NCBI GenBank assembly: GCA_947174805.1
Contig: CAMWKH010000004.1
Span: 1 to 64,000 of the forward strand
Direction of reading: 5' to 3'
Length of the DNA stretch: 64,000 bases
Source of the DNA: an uncultured Roseburia sp.
Lineage (GTDB): Bacteria > Bacillota > Clostridia > Lachnospirales > Lachnospiraceae
Part shown: positions 18,275 to 26,802 of the stretch, piece after piece
Position numbering within the stretch: the stretch's first letter is position 1
How the letters are laid out: each line of letters starts with the position of its first letter
Translations under genes and position numbers: made by a program
The notes under the pieces: model-generated
Seen by the model: the letters and a program-made list of their open reading frames with translations, nothing else
Told to the model about the DNA's origin: nothing
The model's database searches: none

Positions 18275-19182
18275 ACACCTGCCTTTTTATTAAAATCAAA
18301 CCCAATTTCCACGAAAAACCTCCCCTTTTCCATCTTTGCCTCCATTCTCCCCTCCATTCGCAGGGCAAGTTCCCTGGCAATGGCAAGCCCCAGTCCGCTG
18401 GAAGACTCTCCCCGGGCACTGTCCCCTTTATAAAAACGTTCAAACACCCGCTCCACTTCCACATCTTCCCCGGCCACGCATCCGTTATAACATTGAAATA
18501 AAACTCCCCGGGGCAGGATTTCATACACAATTTCAATGGTTCCGTCACCGTGCACCATGGCATTGCGCAGCACATTGGTAAGGATGCGTTTCACCCCCAT
18601 ATCATTGCACAAAACCATTGCCGGGCCCTCCTCCACATGAAGCTTTGGGGAAATCCCCATTTCCTTCCACTGTTCATAGAATGAAAACAAAGTGTCCAAA
18701 ACCAGTTTTGTAAAATCCTGCTGCTCCAAGACTATTTCATATGTTTCATTCTGCAGCTTTGTGTAGGTAAACAACTCCTCCAGCAACATCGTTAATTCTT
18801 CCGTTCTCTCCCTGATAACCCTTTGGTAATACTCTTTTTTTTCCGTATCCTCTTCCTCCGTGTAAAGTTCAAAAAATCCTTTCAGAGAGGTTAAGGGCGT
18901 GCGGATATCATGGGAAATATTGGTCAATGCCTCCTTTAACTGCCGCTCTTTTTTTCTTATGGATATGCTCTCCTCTTCCTGCCTGTCCGCCATGCGGTTC
19001 ACCTGGCCTGCAAGTTTCAGTATCTCCTTATTGCACAGGTTTGTCTGAATCCTCTTATTGGTTTTTTCCATCCAAAGAAAATCTATCTGACGGCAGATAT
19101 TTCTAATCTGCTGCCGGTACAAACCATATTTTACGCTGACAATTACAAAGGCAAGACCTGCCAAAACACAAAACCACTCCAT
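18271..19182 (-). CDS. Sensor histidine kinase (small, NisK/BceS-like size)
   Basis: 303 residues: one N-terminal membrane segment (about 3-20), a coiled linker, the HisKA dimerisation domain with SHDIRTPLTSL (phosphorylated His near residue 91) and an ATPase domain with NVLRNAMVHG (N box) and SSSGLGLAIA (G box). With the preceding ABC transporter genes it resembles lantibiotic-resistance or peptide-sensing modules. No response regulator gene is adjacent. The start is uncertain because AGGAG touches the ATG. Confidence 0.88.
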   Translation of the reverse strand: MEWFCVLAGLAFVIVSVKYGLYRQQIRNICRQIDFLWMEKTNKRIQTNLCNKEILKLAGQVNRMADRQEEESISIRKKERQLKEALTNISHDIRTPLTSLKGFFELYTEEEDTEKKEYYQRVIRERTEELTMLLEELFTYTKLQNETYEIVLEQQDFTKLVLDTLFSFYEQWKEMGISPKLHVEEGPAMVLCNDMGVKRILTNVLRNAMVHGDGTIEIVYEILPRGVLFQCYNGCVAGEDVEVERVFERFYKGDSARGESSSGLGLAIARELALRMEGRMEAKMEKGRFFVEIGFDFNKKAGV

Positions 19183-19185
19183 CTC

Positions 19186-20049
19186 CTACACCACATCTTT
19201 TTTCGTAAAATAAACTGCTCCCAGTAAATAGTAAAAAAGACAAAACAATGCCCCCACGCCCATGGCAAAAAATATGTCTTCTTTTAAGGCTCCCACAAGC
19301 ATCCCGTGGACATTGGAAATTACCATATATTTGGACAGATTAGCATGTAAAAGCTTATCTGCGTAAGCTCCAAAAGAGCCAAACACCCCAAAAGCGGACA
19401 GCATTCCCAGGGTTATCCCTGCCGCCGTGCTTTTTAAGACAGTTGTAACAAGTGAAATTCCTCCCAGAAATGCCAGATACAACAGAAAAACCGTAGGGAG
19501 CAAAACCCCTGTCTCGTTCATATATTCCTTTCCAAAGCGGAAATTATATTTGTCTTTTAGCATAAACCACAGAGAAATAAACTGAACGATGCCGTAAAGG
19601 AACAACGCCCCTATAATATAAATCATATTCGCAAAAATTTTTGACACAAAGATATTAGGTTTATGCTTTGTCTGCCCTGCAATATTTTTTAAAAATCCGC
19701 TTTTTATCTCCCCGTTAAAATAAATCACACAGCCGATGCACAAAAATACCAAGACAATCCCTGATGCCAAATCAGAATTATAAAATTCTAAAAACGTGGG
19801 GATTTCCCCATCTTCCTTTGCCGGCACCTGCACCGATATCCCAAATCCTCCCGCCTCCTCTTCTTCCCCTGTATAAACTGCCGTAAGGTTTCCCGATAAA
19901 TTATCTTCCTTGTTTTTCTGCATATCTTCCAAATCAATGGTCACCATGGAACAGGCAAAGATACAAAATGCTGCCATACATAGCATCACAACCCACAGGC
20001 TCTTCGTCTTTGTCATCCGGTATAGATTCATTCTGATTAAATTAAGCAT
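19186..20049 (-). CDS. ABC-2 type permease
   Basis: 287 residues with about six transmembrane helices: an N-terminal segment after MNLYRMTKTKSLWVV, a roughly 60-residue extracytoplasmic loop rich in Glu, and a cluster of helices toward the C-terminus. It fits the permease of an export or bacitracin/lantibiotic-type ABC system. Encoded 9 nt after the ATPase gene and 3 nt before the kinase gene, so one operon. Confidence 0.82.
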   Translation of the reverse strand: MLNLIRMNLYRMTKTKSLWVVMLCMAAFCIFACSMVTIDLEDMQKNKEDNLSGNLTAVYTGEEEEAGGFGISVQVPAKEDGEIPTFLEFYNSDLASGIVLVFLCIGCVIYFNGEIKSGFLKNIAGQTKHKPNIFVSKIFANMIYIIGALFLYGIVQFISLWFMLKDKYNFRFGKEYMNETGVLLPTVFLLYLAFLGGISLVTTVLKSTAAGITLGMLSAFGVFGSFGAYADKLLHANLSKYMVISNVHGMLVGALKEDIFFAMGVGALFCLFYYLLGAVYFTKKDVV

Positions 20050-20058
20050 TTCATCCCC

Positions 20059-20961
20059 CTAATCCCTGGTCAAATCCAAAAAGTACTCTTCCAGTTTATC
20101 CTGCACTACCTGCAGAGACTCCACCATGCATCCCTGTCTCGCCAGTTCCATATTCAGTTTTCCGATTTCTGCCACCCGATCATACAAGTGGATACAGTCT
20201 GCCGTTATTACCTTGTAATTGTGATATCCTAACTCTTCTATCACCGGACATGCTTTTTCTGTGTCCCCTGTTTTTATCTCCGTATAGTCCCTGCACTTTT
20301 GGTCTAACTCTTCTTTTGACAATTCCTGAATCAGCACGCCCTTATGGATAACGCCAAAGATGTCCGCCACTTTATATAGCTCTTCCAAAATATGGCTGGA
20401 GATAAGTATGGTCATATTTTTCTCAAACTTTAGTTTTAAAAGCAAATCCCGTATCTCCGCAATCCCTTGTGGGTCTAATCCATTTACCGGCTCATCTAAA
20501 ATCAAAAGATCCGGCCTGCCCGCAAGGGCCATGGCAATCCCAAGCCTCTGCTTCATTCCCAGGGAAAACTGCTTTACTTTCTTTTTCTTTGCATCTCTTA
20601 ACCCCACATCCCCCAACAATTTCTCCTCGTACCCCTTTTCGTGGATGCCCAGGGCCAGGCATTTTAAATGCAGGTTTTCTTTTGCACTCATTCCCTCATA
20701 AAGCCCGGGCTGTTCAATGAGATTTCCAATGCGGCTGTGGTACTTTTCCGCCTCTCTCCCGGACACTCCAAAAAGGGCGATTTCTCCGGAAGTGGGAGCA
20801 GAAAGGCCGCTGACCATTTTCATAAAAGTAGTCTTTCCTGCGCCGTTTTTCCCGATAAAACCGTAAATTTCCCCCCGCTTAATATGCAGGCTTACACAAT
20901 CTACCGCCCTGTGCTTCCCAAAGATTTTGGTAAGCCCATGGGTATCCACAACATATTTCAT
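20059..20961 (-). CDS. ABC transporter ATP-binding protein
   Basis: Walker A GKNGAGKTT (about 40-48), Q-loop, signature SLGMKQRLGIAMAL, Walker B LLILDEPVNGLDP and the H-loop SSHIL are all present. The order and length (300 residues) match the BcrA/NatA-type ATPases that pair with ABC-2 permeases. The start at 20961 follows AAGGAGG; the frame open to 20994 is not needed. Confidence 0.93.
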   Translation of the reverse strand: MKYVVDTHGLTKIFGKHRAVDCVSLHIKRGEIYGFIGKNGAGKTTFMKMVSGLSAPTSGEIALFGVSGREAEKYHSRIGNLIEQPGLYEGMSAKENLHLKCLALGIHEKGYEEKLLGDVGLRDAKKKKVKQFSLGMKQRLGIAMALAGRPDLLILDEPVNGLDPQGIAEIRDLLLKLKFEKNMTILISSHILEELYKVADIFGVIHKGVLIQELSKEELDQKCRDYTEIKTGDTEKACPVIEELGYHNYKVITADCIHLYDRVAEIGKLNMELARQGCMVESLQVVQDKLEEYFLDLTRD

Positions 20962-21121
20962 AATATCCTCCTTTTCTGCAATTTTATCAAACATATGCCA
21001 ACTCTTTTTTTGTTTTTACAATAACAGAGTAGCAGGAAAACTTTCAGATTTCGCAAAAAAAAGGTAAAGAAAAGTTAAAGAATGTACCGTCAGACACTTA
21101 CTGTTTATTTTTGCATAAAAT

Positions 21122-21157
21122 GGCAGGAACCGCAACAAAAATGCTGCAATCCCTGCC
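21122..21157 (-). terminator. Terminator of the sugar ABC transporter operon
   Basis: GGCAGG and CCTGCC arms with a partly paired interior and an ATTTTAT-type tail, about 36 bp after the permease stop on the minus strand. Confidence 0.6.
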
Positions 21158-21192
21158 TTGATTTATTCCTTATTCCGTTTTTCCGCCTGATA

Positions 21193-22077
21193 TTACTCCT
21201 TCACGCCCCCTATGGTAAGCCCTGTCACAAAGTATCGCTGTAAAAAGGGATACAGACATATGATAGGAAGCATGGTAACTATGGTGGCCGCCGCCCTTAC
21301 AGATGCCGGCGTCACTGCTGCCGCAGCATTTTTCGCCGCCTCTGCACTTCCGCTCTGCTGCATGACAGAGGACAATAGTTTCATCAGCTCATACTGCAAT
21401 GTGGTGAGCTTTGTGCTCATACGGTTGTAAAGCATGGAATCAAACCAGGAGTTCCACTGGTAAACTGCCACAAACAGTGCGATGGTGGCGTACACTGGCT
21501 TGCACAGGGGGGATATGATTTTCAGGAAAATCACAGTGTAGCCTGCCCCGTCAAGCTGGGCGGATTCCTCCAGGGAATCCGGTATGCCCTGCATATAGGT
21601 GCGGAGCACTAACATATTGAATGCGCTGATCATCCCCGGGATGACATACACCCAGAAACTGTTGGTAAGCCCAAGCCCATTGTACACCATGAACGTGGGA
21701 ATCAGGCCCCCGTTTACATACATGGTGATGACCCAGAACAGGGAGAGCTGGGATTTAAACAGGAACTTTTTCCGGCTTATAATAAATGCCAGTATGGCGT
21801 TTAACGCCAGGGAGAGAAAAGTTCCCACTATCGTCCTCAAAACGCTGATATATGCTCCTGTCAAAAGGTTCTGTTTCTGAAATACCGTATGGTAATTCTT
21901 TAATGTAAATTTCCTGGGCCAAAGATGCACGCCCCCCCGGATGGTGTCAATTCCGTCATTTAACGAAATGGCCAGGGTGTTTAACACCGGGTAGAGCGTA
22001 ATCACCACAAAAAACACCATAAAAATTGTATTGCAGACAACAAATATCTTATCCGCTGCCGATTTCTTCTTTTTCAT
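21193..22077 (-). CDS. Sugar ABC transporter permease, LplC/YtcP type
   Basis: 294 residues with six predicted membrane helices and the MalG-type cytoplasmic loop EESAQLDGAGYTVIFLKIISP that docks the ATPase. The NH2-terminal and C-terminal (FLQRYFVTGLTIGGVKE) sequences match the polysaccharide/xylo-oligosaccharide permeases that pair with LplB. No ATPase gene is present locally, as is usual where a shared MsmK-like ATPase serves several importers. Confidence 0.93.
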   Translation of the reverse strand: MKKKKSAADKIFVVCNTIFMVFFVVITLYPVLNTLAISLNDGIDTIRGGVHLWPRKFTLKNYHTVFQKQNLLTGAYISVLRTIVGTFLSLALNAILAFIISRKKFLFKSQLSLFWVITMYVNGGLIPTFMVYNGLGLTNSFWVYVIPGMISAFNMLVLRTYMQGIPDSLEESAQLDGAGYTVIFLKIISPLCKPVYATIALFVAVYQWNSWFDSMLYNRMSTKLTTLQYELMKLLSSVMQQSGSAEAAKNAAAAVTPASVRAAATIVTMLPIICLYPFLQRYFVTGLTIGGVKE

Positions 22078-22101
22078 CCTTCCTGACCTCCTATTCTTCT
22101 A

Positions 22102-23040
22102 TCAGAACAGCCTTTCCTCGCCGGCCCGTTTGGCAAGCTGGTTTGCAATTACGATCAAAATAATACTTACAAGGCTCTTAAAGATACCTGCGGCTGTACC
22201 TAAGGAGAAGTCATTCTGGCTGATACCCCATTTCAGCACATAGATATCTATGGTTTCGGAGACACTCTTCACCAGACCATTTCCTAAAAGGTACTGGATC
22301 TCAAATCCTGCATTCAGTACATTTCCCACATTCATAAGAAGAAGGATCATAATCGTCGGCCGGATGCCGGGCAGCGTAATGTGCTTGATTTTTGCCCATC
22401 TTCCAGCCCCGTCCATGGACGCCGCCTCGTAGAGGGACGGATCTATGGCGGTTATGGCGGAGAGATAGATAATGGCGTTCCATCCGGTTTCCTTCCACAC
22501 ATTGGCAAATGCCACAATGGGCCAGAAATACGTGGTATGGGCAAAAAAGTTTATGGGCTGGTCAACAATGGATAACTTCACCAGCATCTCATTGATAATA
22601 CCCGTACCTGACAGCACATCATGAAGGATACCTGTAACAATGATCCAGGACAGGAAATGGGGCAGATAGGAAATCGTCTGCACCGTTTTTTTGCCGAAGG
22701 TGTTTTTCACCTCATTTAACAGTATGGCAAAGACGATTGCCATCACAAAGGTCACAACCAGGTTAATAACCCCCATGGCCACCGTATTCCTCACTACTTT
22801 AAGGAAAGTACTGTCCGAAAAAAGAAATTTAAATTTATCAAGCCCTACAAATTTTGAATGAAGCAGCCCGTCCTTGGGCTTATAATTTTGAAATGCTGTA
22901 ATCCAGCCCCCAAGGGGCAGGTAATAGAAAATAAAACCGTATACCACAATGGCCGCTGACCAGATTAACAGCACTTTCTGGCGCTTTACCTCTTTCCACG
23001 TGATTTTCTTTTCTTTCTCTTTCACTCCTATACGTGCCAT
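22102..23040 (-). CDS. Sugar ABC transporter permease, LplB type
   Basis: 313 residues, six membrane helices, with the EAA-type loop YEAASMDGAGRWAKIKHITLPG. Forms the channel with the LplC-like subunit. The start at 23040 was chosen because GAGGTGAGGG lies just upstream; the longer frame to 23088 lacks one. The solute-binding gene precedes it by 131 bp. Confidence 0.93.
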   Translation of the reverse strand: MARIGVKEKEKKITWKEVKRQKVLLIWSAAIVVYGFIFYYLPLGGWITAFQNYKPKDGLLHSKFVGLDKFKFLFSDSTFLKVVRNTVAMGVINLVVTFVMAIVFAILLNEVKNTFGKKTVQTISYLPHFLSWIIVTGILHDVLSGTGIINEMLVKLSIVDQPINFFAHTTYFWPIVAFANVWKETGWNAIIYLSAITAIDPSLYEAASMDGAGRWAKIKHITLPGIRPTIMILLLMNVGNVLNAGFEIQYLLGNGLVKSVSETIDIYVLKWGISQNDFSLGTAAGIFKSLVSIILIVIANQLAKRAGEERLF

Positions 23041-23171
23041 TCCCTCACCTCTCCGTCTTTCTTTAAAACTGTCCATACATCTCTGCATTCCGACCCTTGC
23101 CAGACTGTAAAGTAATGTATGGACAGCTCCCTACTTCCTGTTTTCCGTAACTTTTTCGGCGTTATTCTTTG

Positions 23172-24878
23172 TTATTTCCCAACTCTCCGGTCAAGCTCCG
23201 CCTGCATCTCACTGAGGAAATCCTGTGGGTTCGCACCGTTGTACACTTCCATATACTGATTCCATCCGTCTTCAAAATCATCCGCCATAACAACTTTTGG
23301 CAGCCATTCATGCTTCACTTCTCCCATCTTTGTCCAGGCCACGCCTCCGGGAGTCTCTGTGGTCATGGTACCGGAAAAACTGTACATCGGGAACCATTCC
23401 CCTGTCTTATCTACGGATCCAATCATTTCAGGATATGTATTCACGCCGTAGGCCTCAAAACACTTCACTACCGGCTCTGCAAGACTGTCTAAAAATTCTT
23501 TTGTCTGTTCCTCCGGCCACATAGCGTTGATGCCGTCCCTGCTGGTACCTTTCCAGTTGGGGAAATAGCTGTAATCACACAGATGGGATGCCTTATAAGC
23601 AGTATCGGAAGCATTCATTCTCTGGTCTTCCGTCCTGTAAAACATACCCTCCTCGTCCACTTCATAATCTACGCCTTTTACGCCCCAATATCTCAAATCA
23701 TGGACTTCCTGCCCAAGCAAATCATTGACAAACTGGAATGCCGCATCCACATCCTGACAGCTTGTGGTGATGCCAAGGCCGCTGGCTACATTCAAAGTGC
23801 CTCCTGTAGTATGCCACTGGTTCTCCATGCCCTCGTCAATGGTCAGCCCAAGGGGTACATAGTTGCATCCGATGGTATCAAGTCCCTGCTGCTTAAATAC
23901 ATCATGCACATCGAAAGCGAAATCCCACCACTGGTCACACATACCAAGGACAGCGCCTGTGGAAAGCTTTGCAATATACTCATCATAGGTCTGGGTAAAG
24001 GATTCCGGGTCAACATTCCCCTTGTGGAACTCTTCGTTCAATTTCTTAAAATAGCGCTTTGCGGTTTCCGTGGTATTGTAGTCCACTACGGTTGGGCCGT
24101 TGGGGTCTACGATAACGGAGCCGTCATTGGGATATCCGTCCAAAAACTGGGGTGCATTCTCAAGACAGAAATATCTCCAGTCCTCACAGAGAATGGTGTA
24201 GGGAATGTTCTTTGTCCCGTCCTCCATAGTGGGATTTGCCTCCGCATATGACGTAAGCAGATCAAAATACTGGTCAAGGGTCTTAATCTCCGGATAATCT
24301 GCCCACTCCAGCACACGTGCCTGCACCCAAAACGCCTCGTCATTGTGGGTTGTGGTTTTATCCTCCCCGTAAATATTCTGGAACTGATTCATCCAGTAAA
24401 TATGTCCGTCATCCTGCCGGAATTTATCCCATTCTTCGTCGGAATAATACTCTTTGATATTGGGGTATTTGTCTATATAGTCATCCCAGGCAACCAATGC
24501 CCCTGCATCGTAGAGAGTTTTCATAGCGTCGCCGCCGTCAATGAAATCCGGGTACTCTCCCCCTGCCACAATGGTACCAATAGCCTCACTGGCAGTCTGT
24601 CCGGTAAGCCATGTTTCTTTCACTTTTGCCCCGGTCTTTTCTGCAATCAGCTCTTTAATCTCATTATCATCATTTTTCTCCGCTCCCGGCACGGCAAAAA
24701 ATCCTGTAAATTCAATAACGTCTCCGTCCCCTTTGGAGGAAGCTGCGCTGCCCCCCGTCTCCGTGGAGTCATTTGCCACGCTTCCTTTGCCCTCGTCGGG
24801 AGAGCCGCCGCATCCCCCAAGCACAGACACCGCCAGTGCCATGGTCATAAAGAGTGCCGTAATTTTTCTTCTTTTCAT
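23172..24878 (-). CDS. Extracellular solute-binding lipoprotein, LplA type
   Basis: 568 residues. Signal peptide MKRRKITALFMTMALAVS with lipobox LGGC (Cys near 23), a Ser/Gly-rich linker, then a two-lobed binding domain. Size and pairing with LplB/LplC permeases fit import of oligosaccharides. The neighbouring GH8 and GH3 genes point to xylo-oligosaccharides, inferred from context. AGGAGG precedes the ATG. Confidence 0.92.
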   Translation of the reverse strand: MKRRKITALFMTMALAVSVLGGCGGSPDEGKGSVANDSTETGGSAASSKGDGDVIEFTGFFAVPGAEKNDDNEIKELIAEKTGAKVKETWLTGQTASEAIGTIVAGGEYPDFIDGGDAMKTLYDAGALVAWDDYIDKYPNIKEYYSDEEWDKFRQDDGHIYWMNQFQNIYGEDKTTTHNDEAFWVQARVLEWADYPEIKTLDQYFDLLTSYAEANPTMEDGTKNIPYTILCEDWRYFCLENAPQFLDGYPNDGSVIVDPNGPTVVDYNTTETAKRYFKKLNEEFHKGNVDPESFTQTYDEYIAKLSTGAVLGMCDQWWDFAFDVHDVFKQQGLDTIGCNYVPLGLTIDEGMENQWHTTGGTLNVASGLGITTSCQDVDAAFQFVNDLLGQEVHDLRYWGVKGVDYEVDEEGMFYRTEDQRMNASDTAYKASHLCDYSYFPNWKGTSRDGINAMWPEEQTKEFLDSLAEPVVKCFEAYGVNTYPEMIGSVDKTGEWFPMYSFSGTMTTETPGGVAWTKMGEVKHEWLPKVVMADDFEDGWNQYMEVYNGANPQDFLSEMQAELDRRVGK

Positions 24879-24917
24879 AGAAACCTCCTGTAGATAAATT
24901 TGTTTTGGTCAAAGTGC

Positions 24918-24971
24918 TTATGTCGCTTTCACTTTATAACACAATTTTATCTAAAATGACCATTTTCTCAA
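24918..24971 (-). promoter_or_regulatory. Promoter of the sugar importer with a weak cre-like site
   Basis: TTGAGA (24966-24971) and TAAAAT (24944-24949) with a 16-bp spacer. Just downstream, TGAAAGCGACATAA (24931-24918) matches 12 of 14 positions of the CcpA site TGWAANCGNTNWCA, which would allow glucose repression. The promoter is plausible; the cre assignment is tentative. Confidence 0.4.
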
Positions 24972-25098
24972 CCCGACAAACCGTAGGAAAACCCCTACAA
25001 ATTATAGATTCTGCAAAACAAGGCTTATTTTTCCAAGTTTTTTATACAATCTGCACATACACCACAGGACATGCTGCCTGACACGGCAGGGCAGCACA

Positions 25099-26799
25099 TC
25101 AGGGGACATACCCAAATCCAAGAATCGTAAACTGCTTCTCCTCCTGCCCCTCCTCCATTTTCACTTCCACCTTATGGATGCGGCTTTCCCTGTCATTGAA
25201 AATAAGTTTGGCATGACAGTGTATCCAGCCCACCTCCCGGGGGTCTAAAGTACATATCCGTTCCCCGTCCACATACACCCGGGCTTTTCCCGCGTCACAG
25301 GAGGGAGAATCTTTAAAAATTAAAAATAGGGCTTTACATATAATATCCATGGCAAAGGGCCTCTCCCCTGCGGTGTGGAACCAATTGCAGGGAAACTGAG
25401 GGGTCTGCTTTTCGTCCTCATTGCGCTCCACTGACTGCAGTTTAACATCCATGTCACAAAAATCCCCGCATTCTATCCTTGCCCCTATTCTGTTATCCTC
25501 TCTGTCCAGAAGATGTACCTCCTGGAAATCTCCGCCGATAGCAAATGTCCCCGGAAGTTTCCCGGAAGCGTCCTCAAAATCCTCATCCGTTTTATCAATT
25601 TCCTCAAAAAGATGCATGATGCACTGGGCGGTAATTTTGTGGCCGATATTGCTTGGGTGAAAGGCATCGTAAAAAAACTGGTTTTTAGACAAAACCCTTC
25701 CCTCCTCTTTCCCCAGGGCAAACTGCTCTGTCACAGCGTCTTTTAGGCTTACCATGGGAAGATGATAGTGATATCCCACAGGGCTTAACCGCTCCTGGAG
25801 ATTCCAGTCATAGGAAAACACCTGGAATAAAAGCACCACTGCCGGATGGCTGCTAAGACTTAAAATTTTCCGCACAAGGCTCTCATAGCACACCCCATTG
25901 GTTTCGTCCCCCTCGTCGTTTACGGCAAATTCCACAAAAACCAAATCCGGGGTATTCTTTCCGTATTCCAACACATCCCTCTCAAAACGTATCACCCCAA
26001 GTTCCGAGGGAGTCCCCCCGATTCCCGCCTTAATCAGCCGCACATTGTCTCCGGTCCCGTATTTTTCCGCAAAGGCTTTGTAAGACTGATATGCGTAACA
26101 GTTGGTGTGAATGGGAGTTGCACCCGCCCCCTGGGTGATAGAGCCGCCGATGTAGGCAAGGGTCACCTCCCTCCCGCTTTTTGCCTTTTCTATAACTTTT
26201 TTTATCCGGGACACATCGCCCTTCCACAACAGGGAACGGGCAATCATTTCCTTATATGCAGCAGAATCATAGTCGATATTAAAATCCTCTATTGCCTCCG
26301 GCGCCTCAAATCCGTCCTTCAGATACAGTTTTATGTTCACCGTAGCAATCACCCCAGGTTCCTCAAACTCAAAGCGTATCTGCCCCGGCTCCTTGTCATC
26401 CCCTGTCCAGTTTTCCTTTCCTAAGGGATAAATCTGTTCTGTGCCGTCACATTTCAGGGTATGAAAAATATGCGTCCCGGAACCGTAAAGATCCCTGTTT
26501 CCATACATCTGGAATATAAAATCCGCTGTCCTGCCCCTGTCTTTTGCCATGACGGAAACGCCGATGCTGTGCACCAGCTCTTTAAATCCTCCGGCAGTCT
26601 CTAAAAGCTTAAGCATCTTTTCATCCCTGACATTCCCTGTTATTTTCGCACTGTCAATGAGCCTGCCGCTGTCCAGATAAAGAAACTGTATCCCCCTGTT
26701 ATCCGGCTGGGGGCCTGCAAATATTTCTTTCTCCTGGAGCAGATAGAAAAAGGGCCTTTTTGCCACAGGGTCTTTCGGTGCAATCTGTTTTTTCTCCAT
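25099..26799 (-). CDS. SGNH-family carbohydrate esterase
   Basis: 566 residues, no signal peptide. An N-terminal beta-rich domain (about 1-190) precedes an SGNH hydrolase domain: block I AYIGGSITQG (nucleophile Ser), a GIGGTPSELG block, FVEFAVNDE (Asn block) and DAFHPSNIGH with the Asp and His of the triad. A beta-rich C-terminal domain follows. In this setting it probably removes acetyl groups from imported xylo-oligosaccharides (inference). It lies 3 nt after the YesM-type kinase gene, in the operon running from the GH3 gene. Confidence 0.82.
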   Translation of the reverse strand: MEKKQIAPKDPVAKRPFFYLLQEKEIFAGPQPDNRGIQFLYLDSGRLIDSAKITGNVRDEKMLKLLETAGGFKELVHSIGVSVMAKDRGRTADFIFQMYGNRDLYGSGTHIFHTLKCDGTEQIYPLGKENWTGDDKEPGQIRFEFEEPGVIATVNIKLYLKDGFEAPEAIEDFNIDYDSAAYKEMIARSLLWKGDVSRIKKVIEKAKSGREVTLAYIGGSITQGAGATPIHTNCYAYQSYKAFAEKYGTGDNVRLIKAGIGGTPSELGVIRFERDVLEYGKNTPDLVFVEFAVNDEGDETNGVCYESLVRKILSLSSHPAVVLLFQVFSYDWNLQERLSPVGYHYHLPMVSLKDAVTEQFALGKEEGRVLSKNQFFYDAFHPSNIGHKITAQCIMHLFEEIDKTDEDFEDASGKLPGTFAIGGDFQEVHLLDREDNRIGARIECGDFCDMDVKLQSVERNEDEKQTPQFPCNWFHTAGERPFAMDIICKALFLIFKDSPSCDAGKARVYVDGERICTLDPREVGWIHCHAKLIFNDRESRIHKVEVKMEEGQEEKQFTILGFGYVP

Positions 26800-26802
26800 C
26801 CA

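Noticed and set aside
18271-19182. Kinase of the 18-kb module as sensor of the pheromone
   Set aside because: It has a short membrane anchor and no peptide-sensor helices; the kinase at 55249-56535 fits far better by family and position.
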